Source: Bifidobacterium criceti (GTDB lineage: Bacteria > Actinomycetota > Actinomycetes > Actinomycetales > Bifidobacteriaceae). Taken from it: a stretch of DNA of 64,000 nucleotides. The stretch is from the NCBI RefSeq assembly GCF_002286935.1, contig NZ_MVOH01000003.1, positions 26,635 through 90,634 of the forward strand, given 5' to 3'. Below are positions 35,766 through 45,398 of the stretch, in pieces. The position numbers and the translations under genes were made by a program. A model generated the notes under the pieces. The model had not been told where the DNA came from and searched no databases. It saw only the letters and a list, made by a program, of their open reading frames with translations. Each line of letters opens with the position of its first letter. Position 1 is the stretch's first letter.

Positions 35766-37627
35766 TACTTGTTGTCCTTGTCGTCTTCGTCGTCGACGAC
35801 TTCGGCGTCCACGACGTCGTCGTCACCGGCGTTCGGGGCGGTCTGGTCGCCCGCCGGAGCGCCTTCGGCACCCTGCTGCGCGTAGAGGGCCTGACCGATC
35901 TTCTGCGCGGCCGTCATGAGCTTCTCCTGGTCGGCCTTGATCTTCTCGATGTCGTCGCCCTTGAGCGATTCCTTGAGTTCGTTGACCGCGTCGGTGACTT
36001 CCTTCGCGACGTCGTCGGACAGCTTGTCCTTGTTGTCGTTGACGAGCTTCTCGGTCTGGTAGGCGAAGGCCTCCGCCTGGTTGCGGGTCTCGGCCTCCTC
36101 CTTGCGCTTCTTGTCGTCGGCTTCGTGGGCCTCGGCGTCGCGCACCATGCGGTCGATCTCGTCCTTCGGCAGCGCGGAGCCGCCGGTGATCGTCATCGAC
36201 TGTTCCTTGCCGGTGCCCTTGTCCTTCGCGGACACGTGGACGATGCCGTTCGCGTCGATGTCGAACGTGACCTCGATCTGCGGGACGCCACGCGGGGCCG
36301 GCGCGATGCCGGTCAGTTCGAACGTGCCGAGCGGCTTGTTGTCGCGCGCGAATTCACGTTCGCCCTGATAGACCTGGATGAGCACGGACGGCTGGTTGTC
36401 CTCGGCCGTCGAGAAGATCTCGGAACGCTTCGCCGGGATTGCGGTGTTGCGCTCGATGAGCTTCGTCATGATGCCGCCCTTCGTCTCGATGCCGAGCGAA
36501 AGCGGGGTCACGTCGATGAGCAGGACGTCCTTGCGGTCGCCCTTGATGACGCCGGACTGCACGGCCGCGCCGATTGCGACGACCTCATCCGGGTTGACCG
36601 ACTGGTTCGGTTCCTTGCCACCATCGAGTTCCTTGACGAGGTCCTTGACGGCCGGCATACGCGTCGAGCCACCGACGAGCACGACATGGTCGATCTGCGA
36701 GACGGAGATGCCGGCGTCCGCGAGCACGTTGTTGAACGGCGTGCGGCAGCGGTCGAGCAGGTCCTTCGTCATTTCCTCGAAGTGGGCGCGCGTGAGCGTC
36801 TCGTCGAGGTGGACCGGCGTGCCGTCAGGGGTCATCGCGAGGTACTGCATGTTGATCGTCGTCGACATCGACGAGGACAGTTCCTTCTTCGCCTGCTCAG
36901 CGGCTTCCTTGAGGCGCTGGAGCGCGATCTTGTCCTTGCTCAGGTCGACGCCGTACTTGTCCTTGACGCCCTTGACGAGCCAGTCGATGATGCGCTGGTC
37001 CCAATCGTCGCCACCGAGGTGGTTGTCGCCCGAGGTCGCCTGGACCTGGATCGTCGAGAAGCCGTCCTCATCCTTGCCGATCTCGAGGAGCGAGACATCG
37101 AAGGTGCCGCCGCCGAGGTCGAAGACGAGGATGCGTTCGTCTTCCTTGCCCTTCTCAAGGCCGTACGCGAGCGCGGCCGCGGTCGGCTCGTTGATGATGC
37201 GCAGGACGTTGAGGCCCGCGATCGTGCCGGCGTCCTTCGTCGCCTGACGCTGCGCGTCATTGAAGTACGCCGGGCATGTGATGACCGCGTCGGTCACTGG
37301 CTCGCCAAGGTAGGCTTCGGCGTCGCGCTTGAGCTTCATCAGGATCTGCGCGGAAATCTCCTGCGGGGTCCACTTCTTGCCGTCGATGTCGACGGTCCAA
37401 TCGGTGCCCATGTGGCGCTTGACGGAGCTGATCGTGCGGTCGACGTTCGTGACCGCCTGGCGCTTCGCGACCTCGCCGACGAGAATCTCGCCCGACTTGC
37501 TGAATGCGACGACCGACGGGGTCGTGCGTGCGCCTTCCGCGTTCACGATGACGGTCGGTTCGCCGCCTTCGAGCGTCGCGATGCACGAATTGGTGGTACC
37601 CAGATCAATACCTACTGCGCGTCCCAT
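35765..37627 (-). CDS. dnaK: DnaK (Hsp70) chaperone
   Basis: 620 residues. [11 protein letters not shown] at residue 6, TVPAYFND-type motif [19 protein letters not shown], the [10 protein letters not shown] phosphate motif and [10 protein letters not shown]. ATPase and substrate domains complete, with an acidic C-terminal tail. First gene of the dnaK-grpE-dnaJ-hspR operon. Autoregulated through HspR at the HAIR operator about 100 bases upstream. Confidence 0.98.
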   Translation of the reverse strand: MGRAVGIDLGTTNSCIATLEGGEPTVIVNAEGARTTPSVVAFSKSGEILVGEVAKRQAVTNVDRTISSVKRHMGTDWTVDIDGKKWTPQEISAQILMKLKRDAEAYLGEPVTDAVITCPAYFNDAQRQATKDAGTIAGLNVLRIINEPTAAALAYGLEKGKEDERILVFDLGGGTFDVSLLEIGKDEDGFSTIQVQATSGDNHLGGDDWDQRIIDWLVKGVKDKYGVDLSKDKIALQRLKEAAEQAKKELSSSMSTTINMQYLAMTPDGTPVHLDETLTRAHFEEMTKDLLDRCRTPFNNVLADAGISVSQIDHVVLVGGSTRMPAVKDLVKELDGGKEPNQSVNPDEVVAIGAAVQSGVIKGDRKDVLLIDVTPLSLGIETKGGIMTKLIERNTAIPAKRSEIFSTAEDNQPSVLIQVYQGEREFARDNKPLGTFELTGIAPAPRGVPQIEVTFDIDANGIVHVSAKDKGTGKEQSMTITGGSALPKDEIDRMVRDAEAHEADDKKRKEEAETRNQAEAFAYQTEKLVNDNKDKLSDDVAKEVTDAVNELKESLKGDDIEKIKADQEKLMTAAQKIGQALYAQQGAEGAPAGDQTAPNAGDDDVVDAEVVDDEDDKDNK

Positions 37628-37728
37628 ACTTGTTCTCCTTTGTTAGGTTCGCTACTTGTTACGTTCTTGCTCGAGTTCCGTCCGGTTGCGGTCGCCATTG
37701 CCGACCGTCCTTCTTGAACCATCCAAAA

Positions 37729-37762
37729 CTTGAGCCTACATCACTCAACTATTTCATGTCAA
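37729..37762 (-). promoter_or_regulatory. dnaK promoter overlapped by a HAIR operator
   Basis: CTTGAGC-N7-ACTCAAC (37729-37749) matches the HspR inverted repeat CTTGAGT-N7-ACTCAAG at 12 of 14 positions. On the minus strand, TTGACA (37757-37762) is the -35 box and TAGGCT (37733-37738) the -10 box with an 18-base spacer, so HspR would block RNA polymerase. Confidence 0.85.
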
Positions 37763-37901
37763 CTGTTATTCCCACTGCGGAAGATTTTTCCTAGGATTCC
37801 CCACACCCCTTGAAAATCCACGATTCCGGGACGGTTCCAGCATTCCGCAACCCCCACTCCAGCCAATCCCCAGCTTCCTCTGCTAGTTCTACCTATCTGC
37901 C

Positions 37902-37995
37902 GCGTTCCGGTACGCTTGCGGCCCCCTCGCCGTACCGTCCTGCGTGAAAAACCGCAGGACGGTACGGCGAGGGGGCCGCAAGCGTACCGGAACGC
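37902..37995. repeat. Large perfect inverted repeat (GGTACGC family)
   Basis: Two 43-base arms match perfectly around the 8-base loop TGAAAAAC. The arms carry CCGGTACGCTTGCGG and GCCGTACCGTCCTGCG. It lies between the lacI stop and the dnaK promoter region and could be the lacI terminator. Similar words occur in the 63.0-63.4 kb array and at 48550. Confidence 0.85.
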
Positions 37996-38008
37996 AGATG
38001 TCGCGCAC

Positions 38009-39049
38009 TCAGCGCTCGAGCGGCACGTCCGGATCGAGACGGGCGTCGGTGCCGCGCAGGATGAGCTTCGGTTCGATCGTCGAATGCGCCTCGCGCAGTT
38101 CCTCACCGTTGAGCAGCTTGAGGCACTTGCGCGCCGCCGCCGCGCCCATCGCGAACGGGTCCTGCCGCATCGTCGTCAGATCGATCGTGTCCGCATACGG
38201 CGAATCGTCGAAACCGATGATCGAATAGTCGCGCGGCGTGCGGTATCCGTGGCGCTGCAGCTTGAGGACGAGCGGAATCGCCATCATGTCCATCTGGCAG
38301 CAGATCGCGTCCGGGAACGTCTCCTCGGACAGGACGGCCGCAAGCGCCGCATCCGCGAAATCGCGGCCCCTCGGCACCGAAAGGACCTTCCAATTGATGT
38401 CGTGTGTCATTTGTGCCGCCTCGCATGCGCGGATGAAGCCGCGTCCGCGCGCGTCGATCGACGATTCGAGCGATTCCTCCGCCGCCGAACATGTGTAGAC
38501 GATGTTCTTGTGACCGAGGTTGATCATGTGCTGCGTCGCGCGGAACATGCCCTGTTCGTCGTCGATGCTGATCGTCGCGTCGAACGCGTCGATGTTCGGC
38601 GTATTGATGCCGATGATCGGCACACGTGTACGGCGCAGCTGTTCGACTTCGTCCGGTTCGATCGCGAACGACGCGACGAAGACGGCGTCGACGTTGCGCA
38701 GCACGGGCATGTCACGGAAGAACTGGGTGCGCGTCTGCGCGTCGTCGATGTGCTGGAAGAGCGAGATGTCGTACCCTTCCTTGTGCAGGATCGAGTTGAC
38801 GCCCGCGAACACCTCGACGTTGAACCAGCTCGTGATCTCCTGGTTCATCAGCAGCGCGACGCGGAACGTCTGCCCTGATTTGAGCGCCGTCGCCGAACGC
38901 GAGATGTTGAAATCGAGCTTCGACGCCGCCTCCATGACCTTCTCGCGTGTCTTCTCCGACACGAGCTCCGGCCTCGTGAACGCGCGCGAGACCGTCGAGA
39001 TCGACACGCCCGCAAGCTGCGCGACCTCGCGAATTCCTTGCTTCTGCAC
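38009..39049 (-). CDS. LacI-family repressor of the maltodextrin operon
   Basis: 346 residues. N-terminal HTH IREVAQLAGVSISTVSRAFT, hinge helix SRSATALKSG, and a periplasmic-binding-like sensor domain ending with SIIGFDDSPYADTIDLTTM. Start is GTG 39049, seven bases after AAAGGGG. It is the last gene of malE-malF-malG-pul-HAD-traX-lacI and the likely repressor acting at the CAAACG operators near 46850 and 48740. Its recognition helix is nearly identical to that of the LacI at 54226. Confidence 0.92.
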   Translation of the reverse strand: MQKQGIREVAQLAGVSISTVSRAFTRPELVSEKTREKVMEAASKLDFNISRSATALKSGQTFRVALLMNQEITSWFNVEVFAGVNSILHKEGYDISLFQHIDDAQTRTQFFRDMPVLRNVDAVFVASFAIEPDEVEQLRRTRVPIIGINTPNIDAFDATISIDDEQGMFRATQHMINLGHKNIVYTCSAAEESLESSIDARGRGFIRACEAAQMTHDINWKVLSVPRGRDFADAALAAVLSEETFPDAICCQMDMMAIPLVLKLQRHGYRTPRDYSIIGFDDSPYADTIDLTTMRQDPFAMGAAAARKCLKLLNGEELREAHSTIEPKLILRGTDARLDPDVPLER

Positions 39050-39151
39050 GATGTACCCCTTTGTTTTGTTTCGTTCCCTTGGTTTTCTCTTGTGTGCTCT
39101 GTGTGTGCGGTGTGCTCTTCGTGGTCGCGACGGTCGCCGCGCCGGCTGCGG

Positions 39152-39919
39152 CTATCGCATGATGACGAGCCCACACGCGAACATCATCAGCGGATAGATC
39201 GCATAGAACGCCCACTTCGTCCATGCGTGCCGGTAGCCGATCTCGTCGTTGCGGTAGTGCAGGAACGCGACGCCGATGCCCGGCGTGAGGAAGCACATCG
39301 CGCCGAGGAGCGCCGCCGTGAACATCATCGTGTTCTCCCGCGCATGCAGATAGTAGAAGACAAGCGTCATGCCGAGCGTGACCATGCCGATGTTGAGCAT
39401 CGTCTGCGTCTGCCCGATGCGGAAGAGCCAATCCCACAACAGCCCGACGAGGACGAGCACGATCGTGAGCGTGATGCGCAGCCCTTTGCCGTAATCCTGG
39501 AGCACTTCGAGCAGGACGAGCACGATGAGCGCGATGACAAGGCCGAACACCGGGTTCTGCGACCGCATGTCGAACCACTTGCCGAACGTGACCATGTCGT
39601 ACGGCACTTCACTCACGAGCGCGAGCGCGAGCAGCTGGAGCCCGTAGCGCAGCCAGCTGCGCGTATGGTCGAAGCCCGTGTACAGCAGCCATGCGTAAAT
39701 CGGGATCGCGATCCACGAGACCGCTTCGCACAGCACGGTCGCGGTGAGCGACACCATGTTCTCCTCGGTCGGCGCGCCGAGGAGCATCGGCATGAGCGTC
39801 ATGCTCGCGGCCGATAGGAACAGCAGCACGTCGCCGATGACCTTGAGCTTGAAGCGCGACAGTCCCCGGTGCTTCCGCTGTTTGCGTTCGTCGAGGTACC
39901 GTGTGTATTCGTCCACCAT
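39152..39919 (-). CDS. TraX-family membrane protein
   Basis: 255 residues, about eight hydrophobic segments. FKLKVIGDVLLFLS, YTGFDHTRSWLRYG and LVSEVPYDMVTFG fit the TraX family, named after the F-pilin acetylase. In Gram-positives TraX proteins are of unknown role and may acetylate surface polymers. It sits inside the maltodextrin operon, 31 bases after the HAD gene. Confidence 0.85.
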   Translation of the reverse strand: MVDEYTRYLDERKQRKHRGLSRFKLKVIGDVLLFLSAASMTLMPMLLGAPTEENMVSLTATVLCEAVSWIAIPIYAWLLYTGFDHTRSWLRYGLQLLALALVSEVPYDMVTFGKWFDMRSQNPVFGLVIALIVLVLLEVLQDYGKGLRITLTIVLVLVGLLWDWLFRIGQTQTMLNIGMVTLGMTLVFYYLHARENTMMFTAALLGAMCFLTPGIGVAFLHYRNDEIGYRHAWTKWAFYAIYPLMMFACGLVIMR

Positions 39920-39950
39920 TTGGGTTGCCGTCCGTTCCGCCGTGCCGCCG

Positions 39951-40763
39951 TCAGGCTTCCGCCTGCGCGACGCGTGCCGTGTTCCGTTTCGTGTCGTCCG
40001 CCGATTCCCGCCGTGCCCACGCCGCGTCGGCGTCGTGGATGTAGGCGAGCAGCCCGTCGTAGTCCGCGCCTTCGAGCGAGACGACCGCCTGCGGCGACGT
40101 CGCGCCGCCGGTGTTGTCGTCGGTGTGCAGATAGGCGGCGTCGATGCCGCACGCGGCGGCGCCGAAGATGTCGCTATTCTCGTCGTTGCCGACCATGAGT
40201 GCGCGTTCCGGTTCGACGTCCGCGTGCATGAGCGCGCGGCGGAAGATCTCGTACGACGGTTTGCGCACGCCTTCGTCGCTCGAGATGATGATGTCGTCGA
40301 ACAGGCCGTCGAGGCCGAGGAGTTCGAGTTCCGGACGCGTGTAGCACGCTTGGGCGTTGCTCACGAGGATGACTGTGCGGCTTTCGTCATGGAGACGCTC
40401 GAGCAGTTCCCGCACGCCGGGGAACAGCCTGAGCTTCGCCGTGCTCGCACGGCGGAACGTCCATGCGGCGGCGCGCGCCTGTTCGGGCGTGCCGTCGATC
40501 CAGCACGCGTCGAACAGGCCGCGGTATGCGGACAGCAGGTCCGGTTCGAACCATTCGCGCTGGGCGCGCGTCGCGTTCGCTTTCGCGCGTTCGCGCGCGA
40601 ACTGCGTGCGCAGCTGCTCGTTCGTCGCGAACTCGGCGCCTTCGCGGTACAGCGCGCACCGCAGCGCCGTCCACGGCCCTTCGGCGGCCTCATCCGTATG
40701 GATGTCGACCAATGTGCCGTACAGGTCGAAGAACACTGCCCCGTACCTCAGTGCCGATGTCAT
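39951..40763 (-). CDS. HAD-superfamily hydrolase
   Basis: 270 residues. Motif I FFDLYGTLVDIHTDEA, motif II VSNAQ, motif III RKPSYEIF and motif IV MVGNDENSDIFGA. The cap is alpha-helical, resembling the haloacid-dehalogenase/YjjG group. GGAAAGGA precedes ATG 40763. It follows the pullulanase by 34 bases in the same operon, so a sugar-phosphate substrate is plausible. An Ala/Arg-rich tail ends the protein. Confidence 0.88.
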   Translation of the reverse strand: MTSALRYGAVFFDLYGTLVDIHTDEAAEGPWTALRCALYREGAEFATNEQLRTQFARERAKANATRAQREWFEPDLLSAYRGLFDACWIDGTPEQARAAAWTFRRASTAKLRLFPGVRELLERLHDESRTVILVSNAQACYTRPELELLGLDGLFDDIIISSDEGVRKPSYEIFRRALMHADVEPERALMVGNDENSDIFGAAACGIDAAYLHTDDNTGGATSPQAVVSLEGADYDGLLAYIHDADAAWARRESADDTKRNTARVAQAEA

Positions 40764-40797
40764 CGTACGTTCCTTTCCTTCCGCGCCGCCCGGATGG

Positions 40798-42855
40798 TCA
40801 GCGCGCGCCCCCGGGTTCGAGCCGCCAGACGCGCAGCGACCGCGCCGGCATCGTGAGCCATCCATCGGTTGGTTCGGCGGTGCCCGCTTCGCCGTCCGTG
40901 TCGCTTGCCGATTCGTCCGCGGACGAATCGAGCACACACGTCCACCGCTCGGCGCCCGCGCCGTCCACGCCGCCTGCGGCGGTTGGCAGCGCGTCGTGCG
41001 CATCGTCGTCGTAGGCGCGCGTGAGCTTGTCCGCGGCGACCATACGCATGACGTCGTCCGGATTGACCGTCACGGCCGTGTCGTGCATGCGGTAGGCGAC
41101 GGCGTTGCCCGGCGCGTCGGCGGCGATGTGCTCGGCGTCGAACCAGTCCGGGTTCGCGCGCCGCAGCGCGATGAGCCGGCGGTAGTAGTCGCGCAACCCA
41201 TCCATGCGCCATGCGCGCTTCCAATCAACTTCGTTGACCTCCTTGCCGGAGTCGAACGAGTTGTCGTTGCCGTGCTTCGTCTTGCCGAACTCCTCGCCCG
41301 AGAGCATGAACGGGATGCCGGCGGCTGTCAGGATGATGCCCGCCGCGAGTTTGTTCGCGTCGAGCACGGCCGTGGTCTGTGCGCACGGTGCGGCGTCGAA
41401 TATCTCATCGACGTCGGCATCCCCGCCGAACATGCTCAATGTGAGCTTGTCCCACAACGTGAGGTCGTCGTGTGCGCTCACGTATTGGATGATCTGCCCG
41501 GCTTCGCCTTCGTTCGTCTCGGGCGCGCGCCATGCGTCGACACCGAGTTCGATGAGCGGCTTGTTCGCATGCGCGTCGCCGTTCACATAGCCTTTGCGCT
41601 CCATATAGAAGACGTGGCCTTTGATTGCGTCGCGTGTGCGGTCGCAGAAGTGGCCGATCCTCGGGTTGAGGTACTTGAGGCCGTCCTTGTTCGCGAGGTC
41701 GGTTCCCGGCAATGTGTTCGTCGCTCCTGCCGCCCACGGTTCGCCGTACATGAGGATCGATTCGCCGCCCGGAAGACGGTCGAGCGATGCGCGCACCGCG
41801 TTCATCGTCTGCACGTCGATGAGCCCCATGAGGTCGAAGCGGAAGCCGTCGAGATGGTATTCGCGCGCCCAATACGTGACCGATTCGACGATGAACCTGC
41901 GGAACATCGCACGTTCGGTCTGCATGTCGTCGCCGCAGCCGGAGCCGTTCGCGAGCGTGCCGTCGTCATTGCGGCGCAGGAAGTAGCCAGGCACCGTGCG
42001 CTCGAACCAGTTGTCGGCCGAGTACATGTGGTTGTAGACGACGTCCATGATGACCTTGATGCCGTTCGCATGGAGTGCCTGGACCATCCGCTTGCATTCG
42101 GTGATGCGGTTCGCGCCGTCGTACGGGTCCGTCGAGAACGAGCCTTCCGGCACGTTGTAGTTGAGCGGGTCGTAGCCCCAATTGAATTGGGACGGGTCGC
42201 GCTCGTCGACCGAACCATAGTCGTAGAACGGCAGCAGCTGCACGGCCGTCACACCGAGGTCGCGCAGATAGGCGACGCATGTCGGATGCTCGCCATCGCC
42301 GTCGAGTGTCGTGTCCGTGTCGGTGAACGCGAGGTACTTGCCGCGGTGCGCGTCGGGAACGCCGCTGTGCGGGTTGTTGCTGAAGCTGCCGACGTGGGCC
42401 TCCCACACGATCGTCTCGCGTGTTGGCGTGGACGGACGGACGTCGTCATGCCAGCCTTCCGGATCGGTGCGTGACAGATCGACGACCATGCTGCGCCGGC
42501 CGTTGATACCGGCCGCACGCGCCCACGGGTCGGCGGAACGGCGTGTCACGCCGCCGTCGAACTCAAGCAGATAGTCGTAGTAGACACCGTCGAGGTTCCG
42601 TGGGAACATCGCGGTCCATGCGCCATCGGCCTGCTTCGCCATCATCGCGGTCTCGATGAGCCTGTCACCGGATTCCCCGGAGGAACCACGCGTGAACAGA
42701 CGCAGCGCCACAGCACGTGCCGATGGTGCCCAGAGAGCGAACTGGGTGCCGGATTCGAAGACCTCGGCACCCAGTGTGCGTTCCGGACAAAGCGGGAACG
42801 GTTCTGCGACACCCGGCTCCAACTCTTCGGAAAGGGGCTCGAATGCCTGAATCAT
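40798..42855 (-). CDS. pulA: Type I pullulanase (GH13)
   Basis: 685 residues. CBM48-like N-domain (TQFALWAPSARAVALRLFTR), the pullulanase signature FNWGYDPLNYNVPEGS, region II GFRFDLMG (nucleophile Asp), region III MYGEPW (acid/base Glu) and region IV SAHDDLTLWD. No signal peptide, so it debranches alpha-1,6 bonds of imported maltodextrins in the cytoplasm. The ATG lies two bases after the malG stop, with AAAGG overlapping it. Confidence 0.95.
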   Translation of the reverse strand: MIQAFEPLSEELEPGVAEPFPLCPERTLGAEVFESGTQFALWAPSARAVALRLFTRGSSGESGDRLIETAMMAKQADGAWTAMFPRNLDGVYYDYLLEFDGGVTRRSADPWARAAGINGRRSMVVDLSRTDPEGWHDDVRPSTPTRETIVWEAHVGSFSNNPHSGVPDAHRGKYLAFTDTDTTLDGDGEHPTCVAYLRDLGVTAVQLLPFYDYGSVDERDPSQFNWGYDPLNYNVPEGSFSTDPYDGANRITECKRMVQALHANGIKVIMDVVYNHMYSADNWFERTVPGYFLRRNDDGTLANGSGCGDDMQTERAMFRRFIVESVTYWAREYHLDGFRFDLMGLIDVQTMNAVRASLDRLPGGESILMYGEPWAAGATNTLPGTDLANKDGLKYLNPRIGHFCDRTRDAIKGHVFYMERKGYVNGDAHANKPLIELGVDAWRAPETNEGEAGQIIQYVSAHDDLTLWDKLTLSMFGGDADVDEIFDAAPCAQTTAVLDANKLAAGIILTAAGIPFMLSGEEFGKTKHGNDNSFDSGKEVNEVDWKRAWRMDGLRDYYRRLIALRRANPDWFDAEHIAADAPGNAVAYRMHDTAVTVNPDDVMRMVAADKLTRAYDDDAHDALPTAAGGVDGAGAERWTCVLDSSADESASDTDGEAGTAEPTDGWLTMPARSLRVWRLEPGGAR

Positions 42856-42857
42856 GA

Positions 42858-43754
42858 TCAGCCTTTCACTGCACCCGACATGGATTCCTGATAGAAGCGC
42901 TGCATCACGATGAACAGGATCGCGATCGGGACGGAGATGATCACGGCGGCTGCCGCGAAGCGACCGAACCACGTGTTGATGTACTCCTTCTCGAGCATGA
43001 GCCACAGGCCGAGCGAGGCCGTGTAGTTCTCCTGCGTGCGGGCGATGACCTTCGCCATGACGAAGTCGAGCCACGGGATGAGGAATCCGACGATGGCCTG
43101 GTAGACGATCATCGGCTTCGACATCGGGATAATGATCTTGACGAAGACCTGCCAACGCGTGCAGCCATCAAGCATCGCGGCCTCGTCGAGCGACGTCGGG
43201 ATCGTGTCCATGAAGCCCTTCATGACGTAGAAGCCCGCGCCGGTGCCCGCCGAGTAGACGAGGATGAGCGCGAGGATCGTCATGCCGTCGCTCGTCAGGC
43301 CCATCGCTTTGAGGATGAAGTAGATCGCGACAACGGACATGATGCCCGGGAACATGCCGAGAATGAGCACGAGGTTCATGAACGAACGGCGTCCGCGGAA
43401 GCGCATGCGGCTCATGCAGTATGCGACCGAGAGCACGAACCACACCGAGATGAGGCACGTGAAGATCGAGATGATGAACGTGTTCATGAACATGCGCGGG
43501 AAGTCCAGGACCCGGCGGTCCGTGAACAGGCCGATGTAGCTGTCGAACGAATACTCGGTCGGGAAGAACGTGCTCTGGTACGGGGCCGTGTTCTTGTTGA
43601 AGCTCTCAAGGAAGATCCAGACGATCGGCAGGAGCCAGATGACCGAGAGCACGCCGAGCAGGATGTATGTGCCAATGTCGGCCGCGATGCGGCGCTTCCT
43701 CTGGTCGTGCAGGAATCCTTGGCTCTGTGCTTTGACTTCAGTATGCTTACTCAC
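42858..43754 (-). CDS. malG: Maltodextrin ABC permease (MalG-like)
   Basis: 298 residues, six membrane helices after a charged N-terminus. EAA loop SLDEAAMLDGCTRWQVFVKI contacts the ATPase. Ends with SGAVKG, the usual MalG C-terminus. Overlaps malF by four bases (ATGA). No ATPase gene is nearby; a shared MsiK-type ATPase is expected, as in other actinobacteria. Confidence 0.94.
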   Translation of the reverse strand: MSKHTEVKAQSQGFLHDQRKRRIAADIGTYILLGVLSVIWLLPIVWIFLESFNKNTAPYQSTFFPTEYSFDSYIGLFTDRRVLDFPRMFMNTFIISIFTCLISVWFVLSVAYCMSRMRFRGRRSFMNLVLILGMFPGIMSVVAIYFILKAMGLTSDGMTILALILVYSAGTGAGFYVMKGFMDTIPTSLDEAAMLDGCTRWQVFVKIIIPMSKPMIVYQAIVGFLIPWLDFVMAKVIARTQENYTASLGLWLMLEKEYINTWFGRFAAAAVIISVPIAILFIVMQRFYQESMSGAVKG

Positions 43755-45157
43755 CGGAAGCCCTCCTCATTCTTATAGGAACCGCTGTTGCGGTACGTGA
43801 TCAGCGAGACGATCGCAAGGACGATGAACGTCATGATGCCGATGACCGCGCCGACGTTGTAGTCGTTGCGATCCACCGTGAGCTTGTACAGCCATGTGAT
43901 GAGCAGGTCGGTCTTGCCGGCGGATGCGCCGTTGACGGCCGGGTCGCCACGTGTGAGCAGGTAGATGACGTTGAAGTTGTTGACGTTGCCGGTGAACGTC
44001 GTGATCAGGTACGGCGTGAGCACGAAGATGATGTACGGCATCGTGATCTTCGTGAAGATCTGCCACCAGTTCGCGCCGTCGATCCTCGCGGCCTCGTAGA
44101 GGTCGGCCGGGATGTTCTGGAGAATGCCCGTCACCTGCATGATCGTGTACGGAATACCGATCCACAGGTTGACGATGATGACCGTGACACGGGCCCACGT
44201 CGCGTCAGTGAAGAACGGCAGCGGGTCGCTGATCCAACCCCAGCTCTGGAACAGGCGGTTGACGGCGCCCGTCGGCTGGAGCATCTGGTGCATGACGAGG
44301 AGCGAGACGAACTGCGGGACGGCGATCGACATCGAGAAGATCGCACGCCACACGTTCTTGCCGTAGGTAGTCTTGCGGTTGATGATCATCGCGAGGAACA
44401 GGCCGAAGAAGAAGTTCAGGAACGTCGCGAAGAACGCCCAGATGAGCGTCCAGCCAAGGACGGACAGGAACATGCTTCCCGAGACCGCGCTGCTGCCGGA
44501 GTTCGAGAACACCGTCTTGAAGTTCTCGAAGCCGACCCAGTTGAAGAGCGTCAGATGGTTGTGGTCATAGCTCGTGAACGCCATCGTGATCATGAAGATG
44601 AGCGGCAGGACCGTGAAGATCAGGATGCCGGCGATCGGCAGGAACAGCAGCAGCTGGTTCGCCTTCGCGTCGAAGAGCGTATGGATGTCGTCCATGAGGG
44701 ACGGCGCGCGGCCGTTCTTGCCCGCGAGGCACTGCGCCTTGTATGCGGAGCGGATCTCGAGGATCCACCACAGCACGAAGACGACGCAGAAGATCACCGT
44801 GGCCACGCCGTAGAGCAGGCGCAGGACCGTGTTGTCGCCCGGGATGTTCACGTACTGTCCGTTGACCCAGCCGCTTGTCGGCTTGTTGCCGCCGAGCGTG
44901 ATGAAGTTCCGGATGCACGTGCCGCCCGTCGTGATCATGTAGACGATGAACAGGACCTCACCGGCGAAGTAGATGAGACCCTTGACGTATTGCTTGCGGA
45001 CGACGTTGCCGAGACCGAAAACAAGGATGGACAGCTTGGTGAAGATGTCGCCCTTCTCCAAGGCGTTCTTCAGCGTGTATGGCGATGGTGCCACATAATC
45101 CGCGCCCAGTTTCCGGCGGCGCCGCATTTCTCGTTGTGAAAGGGTTACCGTACTCAT
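43751..45157 (-). CDS. malF: Maltodextrin ABC permease (MalF-like)
   Basis: 468 residues. A long N-terminal region with two extra helices and a GGNKPTSGWVNGQYV extracytoplasmic loop precedes the conserved permease domain; the EAA loop is DLYEAARIDGANWWQIFTKI. Start ATG 45157 with GAGGG just ahead; the extension to 45352 crosses the malE-malF hairpin and is rejected. Confidence 0.94.
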   Translation of the reverse strand: MSTVTLSQREMRRRRKLGADYVAPSPYTLKNALEKGDIFTKLSILVFGLGNVVRKQYVKGLIYFAGEVLFIVYMITTGGTCIRNFITLGGNKPTSGWVNGQYVNIPGDNTVLRLLYGVATVIFCVVFVLWWILEIRSAYKAQCLAGKNGRAPSLMDDIHTLFDAKANQLLLFLPIAGILIFTVLPLIFMITMAFTSYDHNHLTLFNWVGFENFKTVFSNSGSSAVSGSMFLSVLGWTLIWAFFATFLNFFFGLFLAMIINRKTTYGKNVWRAIFSMSIAVPQFVSLLVMHQMLQPTGAVNRLFQSWGWISDPLPFFTDATWARVTVIIVNLWIGIPYTIMQVTGILQNIPADLYEAARIDGANWWQIFTKITMPYIIFVLTPYLITTFTGNVNNFNVIYLLTRGDPAVNGASAGKTDLLITWLYKLTVDRNDYNVGAVIGIMTFIVLAIVSLITYRNSGSYKNEEGFR

Positions 45158-45280
45158 GAACCCTCTACCGCCTCTCTTGTAAAAGTATGTCGTGTGGGGC
45201 GTCCGCACATGGCCACCGCCGTGCTGCTTCGCAATGGCGATGGGGCGGGTGGGCGGTCCGAGAACGACCGTCGGCACCCT

Positions 45281-45352
45281 CAGGCGGCGCCGCCTGCATG
45301 ACCCTGAACATGAGGTGTGCGGAAAGCTCAGGGTCCGAGGCCTTCCGCACAC
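45281..45352 (-). terminator. Hairpins in the malE-malF gap
   Basis: GTGTGCGGAA / TTCCGCACAC (45315-45352, 10-bp stem) followed by the perfect palindrome CAGGCGGCGCCGCCTG (45281-45296). They lie between malE and malF and could give partial termination, producing more binding protein than permease, or protect malE mRNA. Confidence 0.6.
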
Positions 45353-45398
45353 TTGTTTGGTTATCTACCGGTTTTCAGGAAGAAATCCGGGCGTCGAC

